Of a stretch of DNA of 64,000 nt, positions 1 to 9,871 are shown piece by piece. Each line of letters opens with the position of its first letter. The first letter of the stretch is position 1. The notes beneath the pieces are model-generated. The model was not told where the DNA came from and searched no databases. It saw nothing but the letters and a program-made list of their open reading frames with translations. The stretch is from assembly GCA_016713275.1 (NCBI GenBank), contig JADJPL010000022.1:8636-72635 (forward strand), given 5' to 3'. The DNA is from Haliscomenobacter sp. GTDB taxonomy: Bacteria > Bacteroidota > Bacteroidia > Chitinophagales > Saprospiraceae. Both the position numbers and the translations under genes were made by a program.

Positions 1-1
1 G

Positions 2-265
2 GAAGAAGAACTGGCAGGCGAACCCCATCCCCATCACTATGCCCAGCTCAAACCCGTCATCCTGCCCGCGCACCACGACCAGTCCGGAATGGGTAAAATG
101 AGCAAAGCCGAGGTTGTGGACGACAACCTTCGACTGGAAGACCACGAAAAACAACTGATCCAGCGCGCGTTGCGAAAATTCAACGGCAGGAGGAAAGAAG
201 CAGCCCAGGAATTGGGGATTTCCGAACGCACGCTTTACCGCAAAATCCGTCAATACAACCTTTAA
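2..265 (+). CDS. Sigma-54-type response regulator, C-terminal end (partial)
   Basis: Only the last 87 codons are visible; the gene enters from the left edge in frame 2. The C-terminus carries a Fis-type helix-turn-helix (AAQELGISERTLYRKI), which is the DNA-binding end of NtrC-family, sigma-54-dependent response regulators. A linker rich in His and Pro precedes it. The AAA+ and receiver domains lie outside the window, so the full architecture is inferred from the family. In Bacteroidota this kind of regulator is often followed by lptE, as seen here 31 bases downstream, and the two may be cotranscribed. Confidence 0.8.
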   Translation, partial: EEELAGEPHPHHYAQLKPVILPAHHDQSGMGKMSKAEVVDDNLRLEDHEKQLIQRALRKFNGRRKEAAQELGISERTLYRKIRQYNL

Positions 266-296
266 CCGCCACCTCTTAATCGCTGAACGCCAGCCC

Positions 297-806
297 ATGC
301 GACGTATTACCTTCTTTGCCCGCCCTGTTTTGTTGCTTCTTCCGGCAGTCCTTTTCCATGGGTGCTACTCTTTCCGGGGAGTCAGCCTGGACCCCTCGAT
401 TCAATCGTATTATATTACCCCTTTCGCCAATAACGCCGAAAACGCCCTTCCCTCCCTGGCCCAAACCCTGGAAGATGCCCTGCGGGAAAAGATCCGCACC
501 GAATCCAGGCTGGTGTACAACGACTCCGAACCGGACATTGAATTCCGGGGAACCCTGGTCGATTACCGGATCTCGGCCGAAGCGCCCCGGACCGGAGAAG
601 TGACCGCCATCAACCGCCTTACGATCACCTTGGCGATCGAATACTTCAATAACCAGACCGAAAAACAGGTCTGGAAACGAAATTTCTCTTTCTTTTACGA
701 TTTCCCTTCCGACCGGGATTTTTCTTCCATTGAATCCGACGCGCTGCGCACGATCAGCGCCCAATTAATGGAAGACATCTTCAATGCGGCGTTTTCAGAC
801 TGGTAA
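297..806 (+). CDS. lptE: LptE family LPS-assembly lipoprotein
   Basis: A 169-residue protein with a hydrophobic signal peptide ending in a lipobox-like LFHGC with Cys23, so it is expected to be a lipoprotein. The mature part starts YSFRGVSLDP and contains ITPFANNA and an EDALREKI segment typical of Bacteroidota LptE, the plug lipoprotein that works with LptD in moving LPS to the outer leaflet. The length matches the family. It follows the response regulator closely on the same strand and converges with the acetoacetyl-CoA ligase, with only 3 bases between the two stop codons. The family call rests on sequence pattern and gene order. Confidence 0.8.
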   Translation: MRRITFFARPVLLLLPAVLFHGCYSFRGVSLDPSIQSYYITPFANNAENALPSLAQTLEDALREKIRTESRLVYNDSEPDIEFRGTLVDYRISAEAPRTGEVTAINRLTITLAIEYFNNQTEKQVWKRNFSFFYDFPSDRDFSSIESDALRTISAQLMEDIFNAAFSDW

Positions 807-809
807 CGG

Positions 810-2789
810 TTAAAAGAGATTCTTGCGAAGCGCGTCAAAAAAGTCCAGGCAGCCAGGATTGCGCATGGAATCCAGGTTCGCAGCCCGCTCGATGGGGGCG
901 CCCATCAGGATCTTTTTCACCGGAGTTTCCATTTTCTTCCCGCTGATCGTGTAGGGAATATCCGGCGCCTCCAGAATGGTATCCGGTACGTGTCTGGGGG
1001 AAAAATCCGACCGAAGCTGCCCCCGAATCGTTGCTTTCAGGGATTCGTCCAGCGAGGCGCCCTGGGTCAGGACGACAAAAAGGAGCATAAGGTCTTTTCC
1101 TCCGGCCATTTCCAGATGCACCACCAAGCTGTCTTTGACATCCGGGACCTTATCTACCGACCGGTAGATCTCGGCGGTACCGATCCGAACGCCCTGCCGG
1201 TTGAGGGTGGCGTCCGACCGGCCGTAGATAACCAGAGAGCCCCGGTCCGTGATTTCCACCCAATCGCCGTGCCTCCAGATGCCCGGATACATGTCAAAAT
1301 AGCTTTCCCGGTAGCGTTGGTTGGCTGGGTCGTTCCAGAAAAAAACAGGCATGGAGGGCATGGGTTGGGTAATCACCATCTCCCCTACCCGCCCCTGGAC
1401 CGGGCGGCCCAAATCGTCATACGCGAACAACGCACATCCCAGAGCCCGGCATTGGATTTCCCCCTGATAAACAGGCTCCCAGGGGCATCCGCCCACAAAC
1501 GCCGTACACACATCGGTGCCTCCGCTCATGGAACACAGCCAGACGTCTGGCTTCACTTGGTCTTTGACGTAGGCAAAGGCCTCCGGAGGTAAGGGAGATC
1601 CGGTGGATCCGATCGACCGAAGCGAGGACAGGTCATAGCGCGCTCCCGGCATAACGCCTTCCTTCATACACGTGACCAGATACGGCGCGCTGACGCCGAA
1701 ATGGGTAATACCGGCCCTGGAGGCCAAATCCCAAAGCACGTCCAGGTTGGGATACCCCGGACTCCCATCGTAAAGAACCAGGACTGCCCCCAGAAGCAGG
1801 GAGGCCTGAACAAAATTCCACATCATCCACCCTGTGGTGGTGTACCAGAAAAACCGTTCTCCCGGATGTACCTCGTTGTGAAACGCCAGGTATTTATAAT
1901 GCTCCAGCAAAACCCCGCCATGCCCGTGGGTAATGGCTTTGGGCATGCCGGTCGTTCCGGAAGAATACAAAACCCAGATGGGATGATCAAACGGAAGCGG
2001 CGTAAAGGAAAGCCCGGCATTTTTTTCCTCCAAAACCTCCTCCCAATACACATGCGGGCAGGTCAGGGAATGGTGGGTCCCTTCCTCCAGGTATGGGATT
2101 AAAACCACGTGTTCCAAGCCCGGCAGCCCGCCTGCGAGACCGGCTACCTCCTCCAGCCTGGAAAACCGCTTCCCGCCATACACGTACCCATCCACAGTGA
2201 TCAGCACTTTCGGATGGATTTGCCGGAAGCGGTCCAGGACGCTATTCACCCCAAAATCCGGAGAGCAGCTCGACCACACCGCTCCGATCGAACAACAGGC
2301 AAGAAAAGCAGCGGTCGCCTCCGGAATATTTGGAAGATAAGCGGCTACCCGGTCTCCGGCCTGAACGCCTTGCCGGGTTAACCAGGAAGCCAGGGCGGCA
2401 ACTTGTGCCTGGAGTTCAGCCCAGGAAACCGTTCTTCCCTCCGGAACCCGTTCGGATTGAAAAAAAATGGCCGGGCGGTCGTCCGAAGCGGCGCGAAAAA
2501 TATGCTCCGCGTAGTTTACCCTGCTGCCGGGAAACCATTTGGCCCCGGGCATCGATGCCTCCTCCAGGATGCATTGGTACGGCGCATGACTTTGTATAGC
2601 TAAATACTGCCAGATGCTTTCCCAAAACGGTTCGGGATGCGTTACCGACCACTCCCAAAGCTGCCGGTATTCGTGGAATTCCAATCCTTTTTCCCGTTGA
2701 AGCCATCGGTTATAGTGGGTTAGATTGGATTCCCGGATGAAAGAATCCGAAGGGGACCAAACGAGCGGAGGAAGCGAATGGGTTGCCAT
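810..2789 (-). CDS. Acetoacetate--CoA ligase (acetoacetyl-CoA synthetase)
   Basis: A 659-residue member of the AMP-forming acyl-CoA synthetase superfamily that joins acetoacetate to CoA using ATP. The core AMP-binding motif YSSGTTGMPKAITHG lies near residue 275. SGGTDVC and YGRSDATLNRQGVRIGT follow as the later adenylation-domain motifs, and IPYTISGKKMETPVK is the C-terminal lysine region. Length and the N-terminal WEWSVTHPEPFWESIWQY segment match acetoacetyl-CoA synthetases rather than acetyl-CoA synthetases. It probably activates ketone bodies or polyhydroxybutyrate breakdown products. It is a lone gene transcribed away from the large membrane protein upstream. The ATG at 2789 fits the family length. 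Confidence 0.9.
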   Translation of the reverse strand: MATHSLPPLVWSPSDSFIRESNLTHYNRWLQREKGLEFHEYRQLWEWSVTHPEPFWESIWQYLAIQSHAPYQCILEEASMPGAKWFPGSRVNYAEHIFRAASDDRPAIFFQSERVPEGRTVSWAELQAQVAALASWLTRQGVQAGDRVAAYLPNIPEATAAFLACCSIGAVWSSCSPDFGVNSVLDRFRQIHPKVLITVDGYVYGGKRFSRLEEVAGLAGGLPGLEHVVLIPYLEEGTHHSLTCPHVYWEEVLEEKNAGLSFTPLPFDHPIWVLYSSGTTGMPKAITHGHGGVLLEHYKYLAFHNEVHPGERFFWYTTTGWMMWNFVQASLLLGAVLVLYDGSPGYPNLDVLWDLASRAGITHFGVSAPYLVTCMKEGVMPGARYDLSSLRSIGSTGSPLPPEAFAYVKDQVKPDVWLCSMSGGTDVCTAFVGGCPWEPVYQGEIQCRALGCALFAYDDLGRPVQGRVGEMVITQPMPSMPVFFWNDPANQRYRESYFDMYPGIWRHGDWVEITDRGSLVIYGRSDATLNRQGVRIGTAEIYRSVDKVPDVKDSLVVHLEMAGGKDLMLLFVVLTQGASLDESLKATIRGQLRSDFSPRHVPDTILEAPDIPYTISGKKMETPVKKILMGAPIERAANLDSMRNPGCLDFFDALRKNLF

Positions 2790-2967
2790 ATGCTGGTAAT
2801 TCTTGAGGAAAGATACGGATTCTGCCCAAATGAGGGAATACTCCTAAAATACAGGCATCAATCGAAACCCTTACCCCGGCGCGGAAAAAATCGCCATAGA
2901 CTTCCGTTTGGGGAATGCTTTTCAACCGCTGCGATTTCGTATCATTGCTTCACAAAGCCGATTGTCC

Positions 2968-5268
2968 ATGATGCTGTCTCAAAAGATTGCCGGCATACTT
3001 GCCGTCCTGCTCCTCACGGGCGTCCTGATCGCCTTACAGTTCCCAGACTTCCTTGCCTCCAGAAAAGGAATGGTGGTCGAACCATACGGAGATGGGTTCA
3101 AAGCGTACATGTCGCCCATTTACCATGCGGGCTACGACAGTACCTTATCCCACTTTGGGGGAATGCATTACCCTTACGGAGACCACCTCGTGATGTCTGA
3201 TCCTCAGCCTATTCTCGCCAACGGCCTAAAGCTTTTCTTTGAACCAGGGGATCAACTGGTTCGAATAGGGATCACCTGGACGCACTACCTGATGCTGCTC
3301 TCCATAATGGGCAGCGCCTTATTTCTTTTTCTTTTGTTTCGGGAATTGGGGCTTCCCTCGTGGTATTCGGTATGGATTGCTGCAGGGTTGAGTTTCCTGG
3401 CGCCGATGGTGGCCCGGATGGCCTATCATTTTGGACTAGCCCAGCCTGCAGCCGTTCCGGTCGTCTTATATTTGCTGTTGCGCTTCCACCAAAACCGGCG
3501 ATGGGCAACGAGCCTGGCGGCCGGTTTGTCGGTGTTGTTGTTTTCGCTTTTCCATCTTCACTATTTTGGTCTTTTGGCAATGGCCATCTCACTGTTTTTT
3601 CTTTTGGAATTCCTCCGGGACATTTCCTGGAGGAACCTGGCCAGCCTGGCGGGCCACTATGGGGTTCAGGCCATGTTGCCGCTGGTATTTCTTTTAGCTT
3701 GGCTATATGGAGGGGAGCGCGTAGCCGACCGGTCTGCTCAGCCCTGGGGGTTTATCCATTACCGGGCCAAGCTGGATGGGATTTTTGCTTCCCTGGACCA
3801 GCCGCATTTCCGGTTTGCCGATCACTGGCTTACCCCGTTTCGGTCTCTGGACGGGGAGGCGATGAACTACATCGGACTGGTTGCTGCGGGCGGTTTTTTT
3901 GTGCTGCTCTGGCGGATCGTTCGAATGCGGGCAAAAGCCCCGTTAATTCCCGATACCATCCCCAACCGGGTGTTCCTCACCCATCTATTTTGGGCGGGAA
4001 GCATTCTGCTGGTCTTTTCGCTTGGGTTTCCTTTTATTATTCCCGGCATGGAACGGTTGCTGAAATACCTGGGGCCGTTGCAGCAATTTCGGGCTTTGGG
4101 CCGGTTTTCCTGGCTGTTTTTCTTCACTTCCAATATCGTTGCCTTTGCCTGGGCATGGCATACCTGGTCCAACAAGAAATGGGTAATGCCTGTCCTTGCT
4201 CTTGTGTTAAGCCTGGAAGCCTTCTTTTTTATCCGGCACAGGGATTTGAGGCTCGATCTGGTTCCCGGCCTTAAAGAGGATATGTCGCTTACCCAAAGGG
4301 CGTTTCTGAATCCGAACGACTATCAAGCCAGCCTGGCGATCCCGTTTTTCCATCTGGGCAGCGAAAACTTCTGGTTGGAGCCAGAGGGATTCATCCAGCA
4401 GCAAGCCATCGTATTGGCCATGCGAACGGGCATACCCATGATGAACGCCATGATGTCGCGTTCCTCCCCGAGCCAGACCTACAACCTGTTGCAACTGGTT
4501 ACCGAGCCCTACCGCAAGCCGGCCGTTCTGGAGGATCTGCCGTCGCAAAAACCGCTTTTACTGCTTCGGGATGAAGCGCGGTTTGCCGGGCAAGCGCCCC
4601 GATGGGAACATTTTGCCGACACGGCTTCGGGCATGGAGTGGGTATATGCCAAAGAGCGGCTCAAAGTATTCACCCTTCCCCTTTCCTTTTTTGAAAAAAG
4701 CCTGGATCAGCGCAGAAAAAGCGTGCTGGCGGAAATGACGGCGGAGGGGTTGGCCGAACGAAACGGGTATCTGATTTCCGACAGCCTGGCGTCTGTAGCC
4801 CACAATACCTGGGATGAAACGAGCAGCGAAACCCGCTACCAGGGAAAAGGCGGGTTTACAGGGGTCATGAAAAACGCCAATACGGTTTTTGAAGGCCCCG
4901 TGTCCGGCGCTGCAGATGGCCAACGCCTGACGTTTTCGATCTGGATGTTCCTCCGGGAAGATTTGAGGCCAAGGACGGATTTGCTGCTCGAGGAATTGGA
5001 CCCTGAAAGCAACGCGCCGATCCAGCAGATGGCTGCCCAGGCACATAGCTGGGCCACGGTTTTCGATCCCAACGGATGGGCCCTCCTCGAAATCCCGTTC
5101 ACGCAAACCAAGGCGAATTCCATTATCCGGGCAACTTTCCAAAACAAAGCGATGGGCAATGCCCCCCTTTATCTGGATGAACTGCTGATAAGGCCGGAGT
5201 CCGTTCACGTTTACCGCCGCCAGGATGGTTTTTTCTGGAAAGACAACCGCTTTTATCCGGAAAACTAA
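2968..5268 (+). CDS. Large polytopic membrane protein, glycosyltransferase-like (unassigned)
   Basis: About 766 residues from the ATG at 2968; an in-frame start at 2908 would add 20 hydrophilic residues before the first membrane helix and looks less likely. The first helix (AGILAVLLLTGVLIALQF) is followed by a periplasmic-looking loop with YGDGFKAY and HFGGMHYPYGDH, then about ten more hydrophobic segments to residue 430. A soluble C-terminal domain ends the protein. This layout, with acidic and aromatic residues after helix 1, resembles GT-C-type glycosyltransferases and YfhO-like proteins, but no catalytic motif is certain. It is a single gene, divergent from the CoA ligase. The function is unknown. 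Confidence 0.75.
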   Translation: MMLSQKIAGILAVLLLTGVLIALQFPDFLASRKGMVVEPYGDGFKAYMSPIYHAGYDSTLSHFGGMHYPYGDHLVMSDPQPILANGLKLFFEPGDQLVRIGITWTHYLMLLSIMGSALFLFLLFRELGLPSWYSVWIAAGLSFLAPMVARMAYHFGLAQPAAVPVVLYLLLRFHQNRRWATSLAAGLSVLLFSLFHLHYFGLLAMAISLFFLLEFLRDISWRNLASLAGHYGVQAMLPLVFLLAWLYGGERVADRSAQPWGFIHYRAKLDGIFASLDQPHFRFADHWLTPFRSLDGEAMNYIGLVAAGGFFVLLWRIVRMRAKAPLIPDTIPNRVFLTHLFWAGSILLVFSLGFPFIIPGMERLLKYLGPLQQFRALGRFSWLFFFTSNIVAFAWAWHTWSNKKWVMPVLALVLSLEAFFFIRHRDLRLDLVPGLKEDMSLTQRAFLNPNDYQASLAIPFFHLGSENFWLEPEGFIQQQAIVLAMRTGIPMMNAMMSRSSPSQTYNLLQLVTEPYRKPAVLEDLPSQKPLLLLRDEARFAGQAPRWEHFADTASGMEWVYAKERLKVFTLPLSFFEKSLDQRRKSVLAEMTAEGLAERNGYLISDSLASVAHNTWDETSSETRYQGKGGFTGVMKNANTVFEGPVSGAADGQRLTFSIWMFLREDLRPRTDLLLEELDPESNAPIQQMAAQAHSWATVFDPNGWALLEIPFTQTKANSIIRATFQNKAMGNAPLYLDELLIRPESVHVYRRQDGFFWKDNRFYPEN

Positions 5269-5341
5269 ATTGCTCCCTGGAAGGCATAACCGAATGGGTT
5301 GATTCCCGTATACACCTCCGAAATAAACGGAAAACACCAAC

Positions 5342-5998
<657 letters not shown>

Positions 5999-6024
5999 AG
6001 GTAACCTTCTTTAAAAGGCGACTG

Positions 6025-6056
6025 CAAATATACTATGCTTGCCGGGTTTATGCCAA
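6025..6056 (-). promoter_or_regulatory. Promoter of tRNA-His
   Basis: On the minus strand: TTG at 6056-6054, 21 bases, then TATATTTG at 6032-6025, a perfect match to the Bacteroidota TAnnTTTG box. Transcription would start near 6018, about 20 bases before the mature tRNA. Confidence 0.7.
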
Positions 6057-6108
6057 CATGCACGCTTATTTTTTTTAACAACACCCCTGGGTAGAAAAGT
6101 TCCGGGAA

Positions 6109-6627
6109 TTACTTCCGGGAGTTCTTTTTCTTCCTGCGGTTGCTGTTTTTCTCCCATTCGTATTTTTCCCGCTTCCACAGGACATACCGAAGGCTGATCC
6201 CCGTCTGGCTGTAGAAGGTTTTTTCGCCGCCGCTAATGTTGATAGCGGGTTTGAAATCCCAGCTCAGGTTAACTTTGCTGATGGTGATTTCTACGCCGGC
6301 CATCACGTCGATCCCGAAGGGGTCCTTTAACTTCTCCGTGCCAACCGCTTCGCTGGTCCATCCTTTGTGCACGCCGCCACCGACATACAGGTTGAGGTTG
6401 CGCACCACGAGCGGCTGATGAACTACCCCCATGAGGGTAATAGCGGTCTCCTCGCGCTGCAGGCTCGATTGAAGGATCAATTCTCCGGTAATATTCTCGT
6501 AGACGCGTTGCCGCACCGTCAGGCCCCAGTCGGTGCCCAGGCGAATCCCGGCGGCAGTGTTGTAGGATTGAGCAAAAGTTTGAACGCCCAGTCCGGCAAA
6601 TCCGATAAATAGCAACAAGTATTTCAT
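6109..6627 (-). CDS. Small outer-membrane beta-barrel-like protein
   Basis: About 172 residues from the ATG at 6627, chosen because it starts a clean signal peptide (MKYLLLFIGFAGLGVQTFAQ, cut after AQ). The longer open frame upstream would run into the end of the neighbouring gene. The mature part shows alternating amphipathic strands (GIRLGTDWGLTVRQRV, LNLYVGGGVHKG, VMAGVEITISKVNLSWDFKPAIN), as in porin-like eight-strand barrels, and ends in a very basic tail (NSNRRKKKNSRK). The tail is odd for a barrel, whose last strand usually ends in an aromatic residue, and may be an extension. It is the last gene of a minus-strand group after the two coiled-coil proteins. The specific function is unknown. 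Confidence 0.65.
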   Translation of the reverse strand: MKYLLLFIGFAGLGVQTFAQSYNTAAGIRLGTDWGLTVRQRVYENITGELILQSSLQREETAITLMGVVHQPLVVRNLNLYVGGGVHKGWTSEAVGTEKLKDPFGIDVMAGVEITISKVNLSWDFKPAINISGGEKTFYSQTGISLRYVLWKREKYEWEKNSNRRKKKNSRK

Positions 6628-6704
6628 GATCAGCGAACGCCCCCGCACTCCGGCGTAGTGCCGGAGGTTAACCCATTGATAAAATTTTAACATTTGAACC
6701 CAGG

Positions 6705-7733
6705 TCAATCGAAATCGAAGAAGGAATCGTATTGGTTGCGATGCCCAGCTTCCCGGACCGGCATCTTGATTGGAGCGTCCAGATCGAGGACATTCCCGTC
6801 GTCGTTGGCTTGAAGCAATAAAGAAGACTTCTCTGCTCCGAGCAGGAGGGATTCGCCTTTTCTTTCCCATTCTTCCAGCATTTTGACTCCTTCTTCCTCG
6901 AAAATGCCGTTTTGAAGGTCGATCGACTCCATAAACTTGGAGGAAACGTGCATGAAATTCTCCATTTCACCCACTTTGCTGGCCACGTCTTCGGTGATCG
7001 CTTCCATGGCCGCGTCGAACATCGCCCGTTTATCCGGATCACCGCTCGTGACGCTCATCGCCGAACGCATGGCGCTATGGCTTGCATGGATGGCTTTGCG
7101 CTCCTGTTCCTTCACCATGACCTGATCCTGAATATCCTCCATGAGGACTTGGGAATTTTCGTACATCTTCGTCAACACCCGGTAAAGCACCTCCATTTTC
7201 CGGTAGAGGTCTTCCAGGCGCATATTGGACTCCTGCAAACGCCCGGCTTTGCGGGATTTGAGGATCATCACGTTCTGCTTGTTGCTGGCCTTGGCTTCGC
7301 TGGCCAGGTTGAGGTTGCTCTCGATTTCTTTTTTGTTGTTGTAAATGATTTCCTTCAGTTTATGCATTTGCCCCCGGAGCCGTCCGATTTGCTTGTTCAT
7401 TTCCCGGAGGTTTTTCTGCAGGTTTTCCACATACCCTTTCAGAATGGCGATGGGATCTACCTTGACAAACAAGCTGGTGATGGACCGCATCAGGCTTTTG
7501 TACATATACCAAACCAGATTGCGCATTTTGGGGTCGAGGACCATGTACAACAACGCGCTGAAAGCCAGGATCATACCGGTTAGGACCAGGACGTTGCGGG
7601 CAAGCGTGACGAGCATAGGCAGGAACGAGATGGTCAGGATGCCCAGTCCGGCGATGATTGCTACGAGAAAAATAGCGCCGGTGATCCCTTCCGGGCGCTG
7701 CCAAAACGATTTTTTGGATGATTCAGTAGTCAT
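6705..7733 (-). CDS. Membrane-anchored coiled-coil protein (unassigned)
   Basis: 342 residues. Two hydrophobic segments near the N-terminus (AIFLVAIIAGLGILTISFL and LVLTGMILAFSALLYMVL) are followed from about residue 95 by a long helical, coiled-coil region (LQKNLREMNKQIGRLRGQMHKLKEII and onward). It ends in an acidic, aromatic tail (NQYDSFFDFD). The arrangement suggests a membrane anchor carrying a cytoplasmic coiled coil, loosely like PspA/IM30-type or toxic-anion-resistance helpers, but I see no diagnostic motif. The start is 8 bases after the stop of the upstream coiled-coil gene, so the two are almost certainly one operon. Confidence 0.7.
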   Translation of the reverse strand: MTTESSKKSFWQRPEGITGAIFLVAIIAGLGILTISFLPMLVTLARNVLVLTGMILAFSALLYMVLDPKMRNLVWYMYKSLMRSITSLFVKVDPIAILKGYVENLQKNLREMNKQIGRLRGQMHKLKEIIYNNKKEIESNLNLASEAKASNKQNVMILKSRKAGRLQESNMRLEDLYRKMEVLYRVLTKMYENSQVLMEDIQDQVMVKEQERKAIHASHSAMRSAMSVTSGDPDKRAMFDAAMEAITEDVASKVGEMENFMHVSSKFMESIDLQNGIFEEEGVKMLEEWERKGESLLLGAEKSSLLLQANDDGNVLDLDAPIKMPVREAGHRNQYDSFFDFD

Positions 7734-7741
7734 AAAAGTGC

Positions 7742-8398
7742 TTATTGGAGATAGGTATTGATTTTTTCCAGATCGGCCTGGATTTGATGCAGCAGCAATT
7801 GTTTGGCAGCGGCGAAATCGGCCTGCGTGCCCTGGATGGTTTGTGCCGCTTGTTCTTTCTGCATCTGCATCTGACCGATTTTGGTTTGAAGCTGGACGAT
7901 TTGGTCCTGCAAAACCTGGATTTGTTTATTTTTTTCTTCCAGTTCTTTGGAAGAAGCAGCGATTTCTATCGTTTTCGCCTCCACCTGAGAGGCGGTTTGT
8001 TTGCCCACCGCTTCCTGAAACTTAACGGTTTCCAGCTCTAAAACGTTTAAATAGTGGTTGGCAGAATCGGCGATCTGGTTTTTGGAGACCCCAAGGGTTT
8101 TGGCAACCGCGTAAGCCGATTGGTACCGCGTAGGCTCCTCCATGGACATGTCCTGCAGGGATTGCAGCGATTTCCGGAACTCCAGGTAGTCAAAGCCTTC
8201 CTGGTTGTTTTTCTGGAAGGCTTCCAGAAGAATATCCAGGAATCTGGAAGGGGATCCGGGCACTGAAACCGGGTTTTCCTGGGCCGGTACTGCTTCTGCG
8301 TTCCCGCCGGTTTCGCGGACAGGAGCAGCAGCAGGGCGCTCCGCAACCTCTTCTTCGATCACAAACAGGCGTTTCAGGTTTTTCAGGACCTCCTTCAT
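7742..8398 (-). CDS. Coiled-coil protein, operon partner of 6705-7733
   Basis: 218 residues, no signal peptide. The first 20 residues are basic-hydrophobic (MKEVLKNLKRLFVIEEE), then a low-complexity Pro/Ala/Glu linker to about residue 48. A globular helical part (FLDILLEAFQKN to SANHYLNVLELE) comes next, and a Gln-rich coiled coil fills the C-terminal half. It contains YRSAYAVAKTLG-like text (YQSAYAVAKTLGVSKNQI), reminiscent of a small helical bundle rather than an enzyme. It is the first gene of a minus-strand operon with the membrane-anchored coiled-coil protein; the two probably interact through their coiled coils. The function is unknown. Confidence 0.7.
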   Translation of the reverse strand: MKEVLKNLKRLFVIEEEVAERPAAAPVRETGGNAEAVPAQENPVSVPGSPSRFLDILLEAFQKNNQEGFDYLEFRKSLQSLQDMSMEEPTRYQSAYAVAKTLGVSKNQIADSANHYLNVLELETVKFQEAVGKQTASQVEAKTIEIAASSKELEEKNKQIQVLQDQIVQLQTKIGQMQMQKEQAAQTIQGTQADFAAAKQLLLHQIQADLEKINTYLQ

Positions 8399-8495
8399 GC
8401 GCTTCCCGTTTTGGCACGCAAATTAACAAAAAGGCTGTAGATGTTGGCTTTATCCCGCTTCCTTTTCGATCACCTTTGGAAATACTCCTCCCGAA

Positions 8496-8528
8496 TTGGT
8501 GCATATTGCGGATATACGGGTTATTTTG
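8496..8528 (+). promoter_or_regulatory. Candidate promoter of arginine deiminase
   Basis: TTG at 8496-8498, 22 bases, then TTATTTTG at 8521-8528, one mismatch to TAnnTTTG. Transcription would begin near 8535, which fits the ATG at 8551 and argues against the longer frame from 8476. Confidence 0.4.
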
Positions 8529-8550
8529 TGCCCTGCCAAATAAACCATTT

Positions 8551-9849
8551 ATGAACCCTGAAATTCGAGTTGCTTCAGAAATCGGACGCCTTCGGCAGGT
8601 GATTGTGCATCGCCCGGATGAAGGTATTGCGCGGATTTCTCCCAAGCAATCGGAGGAGCTGCTCTTCGACGACATCGTGCATCTGCCCCAAATGCAGCAG
8701 GAACACGATGTTTTTACCCGCATCCTGGGCGCTTTTCTTGGGCCGGAGAACGTGCTCGACACCTCCCGGCTGTTGTTCGAATCGCTGGAAGCCGATCCGG
8801 TAGTCAAGTTGGATATGATCCGCCGGATATGCGAATACGAAGAGTTGCCCCAGTCTGCCCGAGGCTTATTGGAACGCATTTCCAACGAAGAACTCGCCAA
8901 TGTGCTGATTACCGGGCATTACCCCGGGGAGGATTACGTCCTTTTTGATCCCATTCCCAACTTTATCTTTACCCGCGATATTGCCGTCACGGTCAACAAC
9001 CACATCATTCTCACCAAAGCGGCGAAAGAAGCCCGGTTCCGGGAAAATTTCCTGACGCGGTTTATTCTGTATGCGCATCCTGTATTTCACACCCTGGCGG
9101 AAGAAAACCGCTTGATCAATCTCAATGATATTGATCGCTTCCCGCCTTCCCGGCGTGGAGAATACGTGTCTATTGAAGGAGGCGACATGATGATCCTGCA
9201 TCCGGACTACCTGCTCATCGGCTGCAGCGAGCGGTCGTCCAGTCATGGCATTCAATCGCTCACCGAAGCGCTTTTTGAGCGGAATATTATCCAGAATGTC
9301 GTGCAAGTGAACATTCCGTACGAGCGGTCCTTCATGCATATCGACACGGTCTTTACCCAGATCAACCACCACCACATGGTGGTATACAAACCACTGATAG
9401 TCGACGGCATCAGCTCTACCGTGAAGGTGTACCGCAAGAACGGGCTCACCGAGCACTACCCCTCTGTAAAAGCGTTCCTTTTGTCGGAAATCAATCCGAA
9501 TATGGAGTTTATATACAGCGGGAATGGGGTTTCGCCCTATCAGGAGCGGGAGCAATGGACCGACGGGTGCAACCTGCTGACGATCAAGCCAGGAGTAGCC
9601 CTGGCATACGATCGCAACCCCAAAACGGAGGACGCGTTTTACGCTGCCGGCTATGAAATTTTGCATGCCCTGGATCTGCTCTCCGCACTGGAACGCGGAA
9701 AATTGCGGGTGGATCAGATCGAAAACACCATCATCACGCTGCCGTCCAGCGAGTTATCGAGAGCCCGGGGAGGTTCCCATTGCATGAGCTGTCCCATTCA
9801 GCGCGACGATCTGCCTGCTGCGAATCCGCCTGCAGGCAAGGGCCATTAA
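8551..9849 (+). CDS. arcA: Arginine deiminase
   Basis: 432 residues from the ATG at 8551. Converts arginine to citrulline and ammonia in the cytoplasm. The guanidino-modifying-enzyme signature is complete: IFTRD near residue 141, the EGGD acidic pair (Glu209, Asp212), MHIDTVF with His263 and Asp265, and the catalytic Cys411 in RGGSHCMSCPI. No carbamate kinase or ornithine carbamoyltransferase is adjacent, so it does not sit in a classical ADI operon. A thioesterase follows 22 bases downstream on the same strand. The start is supported by a candidate promoter at 8496-8528 and by the family N-terminus (EIGRLRQVIVHRPDEG). Confidence 0.92.
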   Translation: MNPEIRVASEIGRLRQVIVHRPDEGIARISPKQSEELLFDDIVHLPQMQQEHDVFTRILGAFLGPENVLDTSRLLFESLEADPVVKLDMIRRICEYEELPQSARGLLERISNEELANVLITGHYPGEDYVLFDPIPNFIFTRDIAVTVNNHIILTKAAKEARFRENFLTRFILYAHPVFHTLAEENRLINLNDIDRFPPSRRGEYVSIEGGDMMILHPDYLLIGCSERSSSHGIQSLTEALFERNIIQNVVQVNIPYERSFMHIDTVFTQINHHHMVVYKPLIVDGISSTVKVYRKNGLTEHYPSVKAFLLSEINPNMEFIYSGNGVSPYQEREQWTDGCNLLTIKPGVALAYDRNPKTEDAFYAAGYEILHALDLLSALERGKLRVDQIENTIITLPSSELSRARGGSHCMSCPIQRDDLPAANPPAGKGH

Positions 9850-9871
9850 GTCACGGAAAGAACGATTTGGT

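Noticed and set aside
276..764. Minus-strand open frame opposite lptE
   Set aside because: Shadow frame; the plus strand has a signal peptide and LptE motifs.
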